A stretch of 64,000 nucleotides of DNA from Planctomycetota bacterium (GTDB taxonomy: Bacteria > Planctomycetota > JAJSAM01 > JAJVHW01), in assembly GCA_021414065.1 (NCBI GenBank), contig JAIOPE010000071.1:1-64000 (forward strand), in the 5' to 3' direction. The notes below the pieces were generated by a model. That model was not told the origin of the DNA and searched no databases. It saw nothing but the letters and a program-made list of their open reading frames with translations. This document shows, one piece after another, positions 27,157 through 34,599 of this stretch. How positions within the stretch are numbered: position 1 is the stretch's first letter; each line of letters opens with the position of its first letter. The position numbers and the translations under genes are program-made.

Positions 27157-27311
27157 CTACGACGTCTCGCCCGTCACCTACCGATTCACCGACATCGACC
27201 TGTCGGTGTCGGTTCCGGAAACTCTGGCCGCCCGCTGACGCCTGCTGATGCCGCAGGATCTCGCTCCAAGCTGAAGCCGCCGAAGGGGCGGCGGGCAGGT
27301 AGGAGCGGAGC

Positions 27312-27605
27312 GTGTGGGACGCAATGAAGCGACACGAGATCGGTGTGCTCGCGCGGGCCGGAGTGCCCACGCATCGGATCGCGGAGACCACGGAGGTGCC
27401 GGCGCGGTCGGTGCGCCGGATCGTGGGCGCGATGGCCGACGACGATGCCACGACGCGGGATGGCAGCGAGGCGCCACCGTCGCCACGTCGCCCCGGCCGG
27501 CCGAGCAAGGTCGATGCGTACCGCCCGCTGATCGCCGCGATCCTCACCGCCGAGCCCGCGCTTCCGACGATGGAGATCCTCTTCCGCGTCCGGGCTCGCG
27601 GCTAG
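27312..27605 (+). mobile_element. IS21-type transposase (IstA) N-terminal fragment
   Basis: 97 residues matching the start of IstA: KRHEIGVLARAGVPTHRIAE (helix-turn-helix), VPARSVRRIVG, GRPSKVDAYRPLIAAIL and EPALPTMEILFRVRARG. It stops at 27605 just where the catalytic region should begin, so it is a remnant. No terminal inverted repeats or IstB gene are seen. It abuts the 3' end of a truncated gene on the other strand. Confidence 0.75.
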
Positions 27606-27959
27606 CGCTGACGTCAGTTGCCGCCGGTCCTCCTCGTTCTCCATGACGAACGCCAGTCCAGGCTTGTGCGAGGCGATCGATCTTCGGCACCGTCGCGCGA
27701 CGGCGATCAGGTTCGCGTACGTCTCTGTTGCTCGCTCCGTGCGACGCCGCGGTTCCTCGGGCACGGTCACGATCCCGTCGGGATCGACCTTGAGAGGGGC
27801 CTCGACTTGCGTCTCGGCGACCGCGAGGAGCACCTCGCGCTCGCCCTCGTCCACGCGGCGCACAATCTCCACGTTCACCTCGTCGAGTTCCATCGCGAGT
27901 CGTGCGCCCGCGTCGCCTCGGCGGGAGAACGTCAACCAAGTCACGCGCGCCAGCTTCAT
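27606..27959 (-). pseudogene. Hypothetical gene truncated at an IS21 fragment
   Basis: Minus strand: KLARVTWLTFSRRGDAGAR, VDPDGIVTVPEEPRRRTER, ATETYANLIAVARRCRRSIA. The last block resembles a segment (R-A-x-E-T-x-A-N-L-I-A-V) of uncharacterised proteins that I associate with Planctomycetota. The frame continues into the antisense of the IS21 fragment, so the original C-terminus is lost. Start chosen at the ATG with GAGG before it; upstream ATGs exist. Function unknown. Confidence 0.45.
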
Positions 27960-28013
27960 GAGTGCCTCGCGTGCCATCCTCGCTCGCGGGGAGGACAAGC
28001 TGCTCCCGTTGGC

Positions 28014-28762
28014 TCAAGGTGGACGCAGGATGGCCACCTCGCCGGGTCGCATGCCGGTGAGACGCTGAAGGACGACCATCGCACCGACCTGACGCGACAG
28101 GTGGGGGAGGAGCTTCTCGACGTGGTCGGGCGGCACGGGCCGCACGCGGAGGCCTTCGCGCGCCGTCGTGCGTCCGCGGGCGAGGCCTTCGACCGTCGCG
28201 AGTGCCTGGAGAACCGCGACGGGGAGAAGCTCACGCGATGCGGCCCACTTGAACATCCGCCGGACGGACTGGACGTTCCGGTTGACGCCTCCGCGGCACC
28301 ATCGGCCGCTCTCGACCATCCGGTCGCGAAGGGCGCGCAACGCGAGAGGGCCGAACTCGGTGGCGCGGACGTCGCCGTAGAGCTCGGCGAGGTACTTCCC
28401 CACGGCCTCGAAGTGCTGCGACTGCCCAGCGTCCGGGCCGCCGTAGTACGCCTCGGCGTGGCGCTGGAACCGCTCGACGAGCTGCGCGACGGTGAGGCCC
28501 TCGTCACCGTCCTCCGGCGGGGGACCGCCAAGCGTTCGGTACGCGCGGATCCACCGCGCCGCGCGTGCGAGCGCTTCGCGTCGGGGACGCCGCCGTCCGC
28601 GTCGCTGAAGCACCGACCTTGGTAGAACCGCCGCCGTCGCCCGCTCGCGTCCGGGAGCGAGAAGTACGCCACGCCCGAGCCCTTGTGAAGCGAGAGCCGT
28701 TCGCCCTCGATGAACGTGTGGACCGGACGGTTCCGCCGCTTGCTGCCGCTGCCGTGCGCCAT
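28014..28762 (-). pseudogene. Tyrosine recombinase/integrase, frameshifted and truncated
   Basis: The N-terminal part (GSKRRNRPVHTFIEGERLSL, GVAYFSLPDASGRRRRFYQG) and the following SAM-like domain (LTVAQLVERFQRHAEAYYGG, NRNVQSVRRMFKWAASRELL) are in two frames joined near a GGGG run at about 28579-28589. The catalytic domain starts with box I RLTGMRPGEVAILRP and then ends abruptly at 28014. Box II appears to survive 850 bases away at 26899-27156. An attachment-site-like tRNA fragment lies about 110 bases upstream. This was the integrase of the island. Confidence 0.7.
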
Positions 28763-28869
28763 GCCGAACTCTCTCCCCGGGTAGGTCGTACCCGGTTCCG
28801 AGGGTTGCAAGGCCGCGCCGCACAGTGCGGGTAGGCGCCGTATCCGGCGCCTCAGCCATTCGTTACGTG

Positions 28870-28907
28870 TGGTGGGCGATAGAGGACTTGAACCTCTGAC
28901 CCCCAGC
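28870..28907 (-). other. tRNA 3'-end fragment, probable attachment site
   Basis: On the minus strand the T arm AGAGGTTCAAGTCCTCT, acceptor strand ATCGCCC, discriminator A and CCA follow the variable-loop sequence GGGGGTC. The 5' half of a tRNA is missing: no GGGCGAT occurs at the needed distance upstream. A displaced 3' end beside an integrase gene is the usual form of an attR/attL site. Confidence 0.65.
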
Positions 28908-28957
28908 GTGTCGATCAGGTGGACCGTGTGGAGCGGCTGCCGCCGGACTCCATGCGC

Positions 28958-29027
28958 ATCTCCGCGCGTTCCCGGCCGGCGTGCGGAGGAGCAGGTCCAC
29001 GACCGCAGACGCGGCGAGGACGATCAC
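28958..29027 (-). pseudogene. VapC toxin remnant (first 23 residues)
   Basis: GTG 29025-29027 overlaps the vapB stop (GTGA), as in intact pairs. The reading VIVLAASAVVDLLLRTPAGN is the start of a PIN domain, but the first catalytic Asp (VxDAS) is Ala here, and homology stops after about 23 residues, shortly before the tRNA fragment. The toxin is therefore dead twice over. Confidence 0.7.
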
Positions 29028-29254
29028 CGCTCTTCGCGCCCGGCCCGCACGACGTCGGCCAAGTTCACGTCGAGGACCGTCCGCGGGTGCGTCCTGAGCG
29101 ACGCGAGCCAATCGTCGAACGCCGCGACGCGGTCGTCGCGCTCAAGGATCGAGAGGACGTACGCGGTGAGGGTCATCGATCGCTGTGCGGCCCGCTGCCG
29201 GAGGCGGCGGTGCAGGCGGTCGGGGACGTTCCGGACCCGGAGCGTCTTCGGCAT
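29024..29254 (-). CDS. VapB/FitA-like ribbon-helix-helix antitoxin
   Basis: A 76-residue antitoxin. The N-terminal strand KTLRVRNVPDRLHRRL and helices AAQRSMTLTAYVLSILERD form the RHH DNA-binding domain; the C-terminus (TVLDVNLADVVRAGREER) is the toxin-binding tail. Its toxin gene is destroyed. The sequence is very similar to the antitoxin at 37334-37564 and to a fragment at 32794-32883. A conserved promoter/operator lies upstream. Retaining an orphan antitoxin may protect against related toxins. Confidence 0.85.
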   Translation of the reverse strand: MPKTLRVRNVPDRLHRRLRQRAAQRSMTLTAYVLSILERDDRVAAFDDWLASLRTHPRTVLDVNLADVVRAGREER

Positions 29255-29269
29255 GTCGTCACCTTCGGC

Positions 29270-29289
29270 GCATGTGCGTCGCATGTCAA
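29270..29289 (-). promoter_or_regulatory. Conserved promoter/operator of vapB
   Basis: Minus strand TTGACATGCG followed by ACGCACATGC. TTGACA serves as -35 and ATGCG/CGCACAT is a partial palindrome suited to an RHH repressor. The same 20 bases, with one change, lie at exactly the same distance (35 bases) from the vapB start at 37564. Confidence 0.65.
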
Positions 29290-29342
29290 GCGGCAGGATC
29301 CTCGCCCATGGCCGGTCCGGTCGCATGTCTGCCCCGCTGCCC

Positions 29343-29370
29343 TTGACACCACGATGCGCACATCTACGCT
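29343..29370 (+). promoter_or_regulatory. Sigma-70-like promoter of second vapB
   Basis: TTGACA 29343-29348, 16 bases, TACGCT 29365-29370, with ATGCGCACAT inside, recalling the operator at 29270-29289. The start codon follows only six bases later, so the transcript would be almost leaderless. Confidence 0.4.
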
Positions 29371-29376
29371 GCGGCC

Positions 29377-29613
29377 ATGCGCCGCATCACGGTTGCCATC
29401 GAGGACGACATCCTGCGTGACCTGAAGCAGCAGGCGGCGCGCGACGGCGTGACGATGAGGGATCTCGTCAACCGACTGTTGCGGCGGGGGCTGCGCGAGT
29501 CCCGGCGGGGAGTCTTCCGCTTCCACCTGACGACGGTGAAGGGGCGCTTGCGGAAGTGCGCTGACCTCGACGACACCAGTGCGCTGCTCGATCGCATGGA
29601 CGGCCGAAGGTGA
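29377..29613 (+). CDS. VapB-type antitoxin with truncated partner
   Basis: A 78-residue protein: MRRITVAIEDDILRDLKQQA, RDGVTMRDLVNRLLRRGL form an RHH domain, and the tail KCADLDDTSALLDRMDGRR is a toxin-binding segment. The stop overlaps GTG of a vapC that ends after eleven codons in a MITE-like repeat. It is divergent from the other antitoxin, with both promoters between them. Confidence 0.75.
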   Translation: MRRITVAIEDDILRDLKQQAARDGVTMRDLVNRLLRRGLRESRRGVFRFHLTTVKGRLRKCADLDDTSALLDRMDGRR

Positions 29614-29645
29614 CCGTCGCCGTCGATGCGGACGTGCTCGTCTAG
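29610..29645 (+). pseudogene. VapC remnant cut by a MITE-like insertion
   Basis: GTG 29610-29612 overlaps the antitoxin stop; the peptide VTVAVDADVLV is the first strand of a PIN domain (usual VDxNVLVYA). The next codon, TAG 29643-29645, is the left end of the repeat copy at 29643-29775. Confidence 0.65.
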
Positions 29646-29775
29646 TCGGGGCACTTCTCGAGGGTTCGCGTGTAGCCGGCACGCGTCGTAGGAAACGCCG
29701 GCGATTCACGCCGACTCGGGGCGCCGGCGCGTCACGACACAGCGTCCGACTCGCGGGCTCGGCCAGGTGCGAATC
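29643..29775 (+). mobile_element. Degenerate MITE copy
   Basis: Shares with the complete copy at 54788-55025 the left-end block CGAGGGTTCGCGTG, the interior GCGTCGTAGGAAAC and TCACGCCGA/GCACGCCGA, and the right interior CGGGCTCGGCCAGG. About 70 interior bases and most of the right inverted repeat are missing or changed. It begins with TA directly after the last vapC codon. Confidence 0.7.
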
Positions 29776-29836
29776 GCCGCACCTCGGCGCGCAGTCCGTC
29801 GTGCGGCTCCGCGCAGACATCGATACACTGCAACGC

Positions 29837-30796
29837 ATGCGGATCGTTCCGGTCGTCGCAGCTCTGATCGCGGCGTTCAGCCTCACGTCGGCCGCTTGTA
29901 CGGCGGACGCGCCGTCGGCCGCGAGTCGGGCGCCCGAGGTGCCGGGCGCCGTGTGGCCGTGGCCCGCGGACCTGGAACTCCCTCTCTCCGGAGTCGCGGG
30001 GGACCTGCCGCCCCTCGGCGAGACGGTCGTCATCTCGTGTTCGGCCGCGGGTGTCGTGCGCATCGGCGACGAGACCGTCGGGCGCCCGGCGGACCTGGTC
30101 GCCCGCCTCGCCGAACGCGTGGATCGGAGCGGCGGCGGATCGAGCCCGACGAACGTGCTTCTCGCGTTCGACGGATCGGTCCCGTGGCGCGCAGTCGCGT
30201 GGACGGTCCTCTCGTGCGCGCATCCGAAGGCGGCGGCACCGCGCGTGTTCTTCGCCGTGCGACACGCCGGAGACCAGGGGCCGGGGGCGTTCGCGACGTT
30301 CCTGCCGGAGGATCGGTGCATCCCGAGTCCCGATCGCCGGGACGACACCGCCGCCGCGCTTCACCTGACGGTTCGCGTGACGGCCGATGCGGAGGCGCGG
30401 GACGCGGGCGCCGTGGGATCGTGGCTCGTCGCGCGCCGCGACGCGCAGGACGCTTCGTCGCGCGTGATCATCACGCTCGCGCCGGACCCTGATGCCCCGC
30501 TCGCTGCGGTGATCGCCGCAGCCGACGCAGCGGCGCGCGGCGGAGCGGCTGCGCTCTTGTTCCTGGGAACTCCGGGCCCGACCGCCGACGACACGTCGTG
30601 GTTCGTGCCCGCGACGGGCGTGGGTCCGGCGCGCCGCTTCGGCGTGCACCTGCCGCCGGGCGGCCCGTCGGCCGGTCCGACGGACCTTCCGATCCCGCCG
30701 CGCGTGCGGGGCCTCGCAGGCTTCGCGGACAGCGCCGCGACGTGGGAGATCGAATCGAAGCCCGAAGAGCAGATCGTGGAGGACGAAGCGAAGTAG
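29837..30796 (+). CDS. Putative lipoprotein with ExbD/TolR-like segments
   Basis: A 319-residue exported protein. The signal peptide MRIVPVVAALIAAFSLTSAA runs into Cys (SAAC), a lipobox-like site. Two similar halves can be seen, each ending in a strand-rich part: PTNVLLAFDGSVPWRAVAWT and SRVIITLAPDPDAPLAAVIA, AADAAARGGAAALLFLG. The second resembles the periplasmic domain of ExbD, without its membrane helix. Function unknown. The ATG at 29837 was chosen for its signal peptide. Confidence 0.6.
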   Translation: MRIVPVVAALIAAFSLTSAACTADAPSAASRAPEVPGAVWPWPADLELPLSGVAGDLPPLGETVVISCSAAGVVRIGDETVGRPADLVARLAERVDRSGGGSSPTNVLLAFDGSVPWRAVAWTVLSCAHPKAAAPRVFFAVRHAGDQGPGAFATFLPEDRCIPSPDRRDDTAAALHLTVRVTADAEARDAGAVGSWLVARRDAQDASSRVIITLAPDPDAPLAAVIAAADAAARGGAAALLFLGTPGPTADDTSWFVPATGVGPARRFGVHLPPGGPSAGPTDLPIPPRVRGLAGFADSAATWEIESKPEEQIVEDEAK

Positions 30797-30919
30797 GTCG
30801 TCCCGCGCGACGGATCGTCTCTGCCGATTCTCCGGATTCGTGTCGATCCCACGGTTCGCCGTTCGTCGGTACTCTCGACGGCCCGGGTCGGAAGCCCGGC
30901 CGAAGGAGAGAACACGACG

Positions 30920-31285
30920 ATGAAGTACGCACTGCTGGTGTACGTGGACGAGAAGGTGACCCAGGGCATGAGCGAGGACGAGGGCAAGGCCCTCTTCGCC
31001 GGCTACATGGAGCTCACGGAGCAGCTCAAGGCGAGCGGGAAGCTGATCGCGGGGGACGCGCTCCAGCCGGCCGGGTCGGCGACGAGCCTGCGCGTCAAGA
31101 ACGGCAAGTGCCTCGTGACCGACGGGCCGTTCGCGGAGACGAAGGAGCAGCTCGGCGGCTTCTACGTGGTCGAGGCCGCGAACCTCGACGAGGCGATGGA
31201 CTGGGCCGCGAAGGTGCCGGACGCGAAGTACGGCACGATCGAGGTCCGCCCGATCTGGGACTTCGCGGGGGGCGGAGCCGCCTGA
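30920..31285 (+). CDS. YciI-like (DGPF) protein
   Basis: A 121-residue protein of the YCII/DGPF family: MKYALLVYVDEK at the start, LVTDGPFAETKEQLGGFYVV in the middle and IEVRPIWDF at the end. These small proteins often precede genes of ECF42-type sigma factors, as here, and are thought to link them to a metabolic or stress signal. GAAGGAGAG lies before the ATG. The stop overlaps the likely start of the sigma gene. Confidence 0.9.
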   Translation: MKYALLVYVDEKVTQGMSEDEGKALFAGYMELTEQLKASGKLIAGDALQPAGSATSLRVKNGKCLVTDGPFAETKEQLGGFYVVEAANLDEAMDWAAKVPDAKYGTIEVRPIWDFAGGGAA

Positions 31286-32757
31286 ACCCGTCTGCAACGA
31301 ACCCGTGCGACACCCACGTCGCGCGGTCGGTGGAACGCGTCGCGCGCGCCGAGAGGACACTCGTCCTCGCGGCGCTCGTGCGCCGATTCCGCGACGTGGA
31401 GCGTGCGGAGGACGCGTTCCAGGACGCGTGCGTCGCCGCCCTGCGGACGTGGCCCGAGCGCGGCGTCCCTTCGAATCCCGCCGCGTGGCTCCTGCGCGCG
31501 GCGGGGCACCGCGCCGTGGACACCGTGCGCCGGGACCGCCACTACCGCGCGATCGTGGACGACCTCGGCCGCACGGCGCACGGCGGCGCGGCTGCGCGAG
31601 GCGTCGTCGCGCGGACCGGGTCCGCCCGGCCGAGGGGAAGTGTGGGGCCGACGGGAACCGACGGACTCGCCGCCACGGGACCGACCGAGCCGCCGGACGA
31701 TCCGTTCGAACTCGGCGACGACCGCCTCCGCCTCGTTTTCACGTGCTGCCATCCGGCGATCGACGCGGAGAGCCGCGTCGCGCTCACCCTGCAGGTCGTC
31801 TGCGGCCTCACGGCGCGGGAGATCGCGCGTGCGTTCCTCAGCGACGAGGGCGCCATGGCGCAGCGACTCGTCCGCGTGAAGCGCAAGATCCGCGACTCCG
31901 CGATCCCGTACGAAGTCCCGCCGCCGGAGCGTCTCGGCGAGCGCCTCGACGCCGTCCTTCGGGTCGTCTACCTCGTCTTCAACGAGGGGCACCAGGCGAC
32001 GGAGGGCCCCGCCCTCGGCCGCGCGGACCTCGTCGAGGAGTCCATCCGACTCGCCCGCCTCCTCGGCGAACTCCTCCCCGGCGAGCCCGAGGTCCTGGGC
32101 CTCGTCAGCCTTCTCCTGACGACCGCCGCCCGCCGCCCCGGCGCGACGGGCGCCGCACTCGACGCACCCCCGGCCCCGCCCGCGGCGCAAGCGAAACCGG
32201 CGATCCCGGCGTCGGATTCCGAATCCGCCCGCGCGTCCGCCGCGCTTCCGCCCGCCGCCGCGTACGTCCCCCTCGAACACCAGGACCGCACGCGCTGGGA
32301 CCGCGCCCGAATCGACGAGGGGATCGCGCTCCTCGACCGCGCGCTCACTCTCCGCCGCCCCGGCCGTTACCAGATCCTCGCGGCGATCAGCGCGCTCCAT
32401 GCCCAGGCCCTCGCGTGGAGCACGACGGACTGGCCCCAGATCACTGCGCTCTACACCGCCCTCCTCCGCCACGACCCGAGCCCCGTCGTCGAACTGAATC
32501 GAATCCTCGCCCGCTCGATGATCGCGACCCCCGACGCCCCCGACGCCCCCGACGACCGCACGCGCGCCGCGTCCGCCGTCGCCGCGCTCGCCCGTCTCGC
32601 AAGCGTGCCCGGCATGACCCGCTACCAGCCGTACCACGCCGCCCGCGCGTCGCTTCTCCGCCGCGCAGGCAGGGAGGACGAAGCCCGCGCCGCATTCGCC
32701 GAGGCGGCCGCCCTCACGAGGAACGCAGCCGAGCGGGCGTGGCTCGAAACCCGCTGA
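31282..32757 (+). CDS. ECF42-type RNA polymerase sigma factor with TPR/DUF6596 C-terminus
   Basis: Alternative sigma factor of about 490 residues. Region 2: DVERAEDAFQDACVAALRTW and NPAAWLLRAAGHRAVDTVRR; region 4: LRLVFTCCHPAIDAESRVAL and GLTAREIARAFLSDEGAMAQ; then VYLVFNEGHQATEG and the C-terminal helical domain (RYQILAAISALHAQA, VVELNRILA). This long C-terminus replaces an anti-sigma factor in the family. An Ala/Pro/Gly-rich insert separates regions 2 and 4. The start is uncertain: CTG 31282 overlaps the YciI stop, GTG 31330 is the next choice; no ATG is suitable. Confidence 0.85.
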   Translation: MNPSATNPCDTHVARSVERVARAERTLVLAALVRRFRDVERAEDAFQDACVAALRTWPERGVPSNPAAWLLRAAGHRAVDTVRRDRHYRAIVDDLGRTAHGGAAARGVVARTGSARPRGSVGPTGTDGLAATGPTEPPDDPFELGDDRLRLVFTCCHPAIDAESRVALTLQVVCGLTAREIARAFLSDEGAMAQRLVRVKRKIRDSAIPYEVPPPERLGERLDAVLRVVYLVFNEGHQATEGPALGRADLVEESIRLARLLGELLPGEPEVLGLVSLLLTTAARRPGATGAALDAPPAPPAAQAKPAIPASDSESARASAALPPAAAYVPLEHQDRTRWDRARIDEGIALLDRALTLRRPGRYQILAAISALHAQALAWSTTDWPQITALYTALLRHDPSPVVELNRILARSMIATPDAPDAPDDRTRAASAVAALARLASVPGMTRYQPYHAARASLLRRAGREDEARAAFAEAAALTRNAAERAWLETR

Positions 32758-32793
32758 CCGGGATCGCGAGGTCTCGGATCGGAATGGACGCAC

Positions 32794-32883
32794 TGCTCGG
32801 TGCGTCCTGTGCGACGCGAGCCACTCGTCGAACGACGCGACGCGGTCGTCGCGTTCAACGACGGCGAGCACGTACGCGGTTAG
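32794..32883 (-). pseudogene. VapB antitoxin fragment
   Basis: Minus strand LTAYVLAVVERDDRVASFDE, WLASHRTH closely follows the second half of the antitoxin at 29024-29254 (LTAYVLSILERDDRVAAFDD, WLASLRTH). The RHH start and the tail are gone. It lies between the ECF42 gene and the first kinase cassette and shows that a further VapB locus once existed here. Confidence 0.7.
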
Positions 32884-32961
32884 GCGCGCCGAGACGGCAG
32901 TTCGGGGGAACCCCCGCGTAACCTTCCTCCGCCGCCTCCGTACGTAGCTGCGGAGGCCACG

Positions 32962-34599
32962 ATGACCGAACCCGCCGACTGCCCGTCCTGCCGGAAGCCG
33001 CTCCCCGCCGACGCGCCGGAAGGGATGTGCCCCGAGTGCATGCTGCGCGCCGGATTCGAAACCGGCGGGCGGCGGAGCGACGCTGCGCCTGTGCCCGATG
33101 CTGCGGAGATCGCCCGGAAACTCCCGCAGTTCGACGTGCTGGGTCCGCTCGGTCGGGGCGGAATGGGGTTCGTGTGGCGCGCGCGGCAGAAGGCGCTGGA
33201 TCGTGACGTGGCGCTGAAGGTGCTTGGGCCCGAGGCAGCCGCAGCGCCGGGGTTCGCGGAGCGGTTTCGACGCGAGGCGAAGGCGCTTGCGCGGCTCGAC
33301 CACCCGAACATCGTGCGCGTCTACGACTCGGGCGAGGCAGACGGTGTGTTCTGGATCGCAATGGAACTCGTCGAGGGAACGAACCTGCGACAGGCGATCG
33401 CGGCGCGCGCGATTCGTCCCCGAGAGACGCTCGAGATCGTCCGGCAGATCTGCGACGCGCTCGAATACGCCCACGCGCAGGGCGTGGTCCACCGCGACAT
33501 CAAGCCCGAGAACATCCTGATCTCGACGGACGGCCGCGTGCGAGTCGCCGACTTCGGGATCGCGAAGATCGCCGGCGCGGCGCCCGACGACGGCCTGACC
33601 ATGCACGGTCAGGTCATGGGAACCGCGCACTACATGGCCCCCGAGCAGGTCGAGCATCCGCAGACCGTGGACCACCGCGCGGACATATACAGCCTGGGCG
33701 TTGTGTTCTACGAGTTGCTCACCGGCGAGCTCCCGATCGGGCGCTTTGCGCCGCCGTCGGCGAAGGTGCAGATCGATGTGCGCCTCGACGAGATCGTGCT
33801 GCGCACGTTGGAGAAGGAGCGTGAGACGCGGTACCAGCGCGCCGGCGAGGTGCGGACATCGGTCGATGCCGTCGGCGATGGCGGCCCGCGCGCGCCGGAC
33901 GTGGCCGCGTGCGACGCGCCGACGCGCGCAACTCCACCCTGGATGCGCTCGTGGGCTGCGTCCGGAATGTGCGTCGCGTTCGCCGCTGCGATGTGGGCGC
34001 TCGCGATCCAAACGACCAACGACGGGTTCGTCGTGCCGCTCGCGGCGTGGCTCGTCGCGGTCATCTGGACAACGGCGAAGGCGCGGGCGGCGTCCCCGTG
34101 GCCGTGGTGCGAACGGACATGGCCGAACGCCTCAATGTGGACGATCGCCGGCACGGTGCTCGCCGCCGCGGGACTCACCTACGAGATGAGCGCGAACGAA
34201 CGCCACCAGTCCTGGTACTTCCCCGTGGCGATCCCCGGGGCCGTACTCGCCCTGGCAGCCTCGACTTGGGCGGACGCGCGGGCGCCGGAGTTGGCGCAAC
34301 CGCGGAGGCACCCGTTCGTCGCCAGGAGCCTCTGGGCGCTCCTCGCGGCAGTGGCGCTCCGGGGTGCGGCGTTTCTCTTCGGGAACGTCTTGCACCTGAG
34401 TTCTATCGCTCTGACCATGCTAGCAATCGGGGCGGTCCTGTGGCCCGCAGCCTGGATACTCGCGCTCGCGGCGATCGTCGGCATGGTCCGCGGCAGAGGG
34501 GCTTGGACCGGGCTCGCACTCTCGATCACCTGCATCGTCATCCCAATCGCCGCGGCCGCGGCCATCCGGTGGTGGTCCCTGCAGGTCACCGGTAGATGA
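32962..34599 (+). CDS. Ser/Thr protein kinase, zinc-ribbon N-terminus, membrane C-terminus
   Basis: A 545-residue Hanks-type kinase. A four-Cys zinc ribbon (C7, C10, C23, C26) precedes the kinase: Gly loop GRGGMGFV (64-71), Lys86 in DVALKV, HRDIKPEN (177-184), DFG (197-199) and APEQV. Three or more membrane segments follow, ending in a short tail without PASTA or other sensor repeats. It overlaps the following ECF sigma gene as ATGA, so kinase and sigma factor are made together. Kinase-dependent sigma control (as for Vibrio PknT/EcfP) is a reasonable inference. Confidence 0.93.
   Translation: MTEPADCPSCRKPLPADAPEGMCPECMLRAGFETGGRRSDAAPVPDAAEIARKLPQFDVLGPLGRGGMGFVWRARQKALDRDVALKVLGPEAAAAPGFAERFRREAKALARLDHPNIVRVYDSGEADGVFWIAMELVEGTNLRQAIAARAIRPRETLEIVRQICDALEYAHAQGVVHRDIKPENILISTDGRVRVADFGIAKIAGAAPDDGLTMHGQVMGTAHYMAPEQVEHPQTVDHRADIYSLGVVFYELLTGELPIGRFAPPSAKVQIDVRLDEIVLRTLEKERETRYQRAGEVRTSVDAVGDGGPRAPDVAACDAPTRATPPWMRSWAASGMCVAFAAAMWALAIQTTNDGFVVPLAAWLVAVIWTTAKARAASPWPWCERTWPNASMWTIAGTVLAAAGLTYEMSANERHQSWYFPVAIPGAVLALAASTWADARAPELAQPRRHPFVARSLWALLAAVALRGAAFLFGNVLHLSSIALTMLAIGAVLWPAAWILALAAIVGMVRGRGAWTGLALSITCIVIPIAAAAAIRWWSLQVTGR

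Noticed and set aside
27157-27240. Short plus-strand reading LPLAYDVSPVTYRFTDIDLS as end of a gene
   Set aside because: An in-frame stop lies directly upstream and no family is recognisable; could be debris of the island only.
28870-28960. Complete tRNA gene
   Set aside because: The 5' acceptor strand GGGCGAT and the D arm are missing upstream, so only a 3' fragment is present.
31162-34011. Minus-strand 949-codon frame opposite the ECF42 and first kinase genes
   Set aside because: Shadow of GC-rich genes, except for the short VapB fragment inside it, which I list separately.
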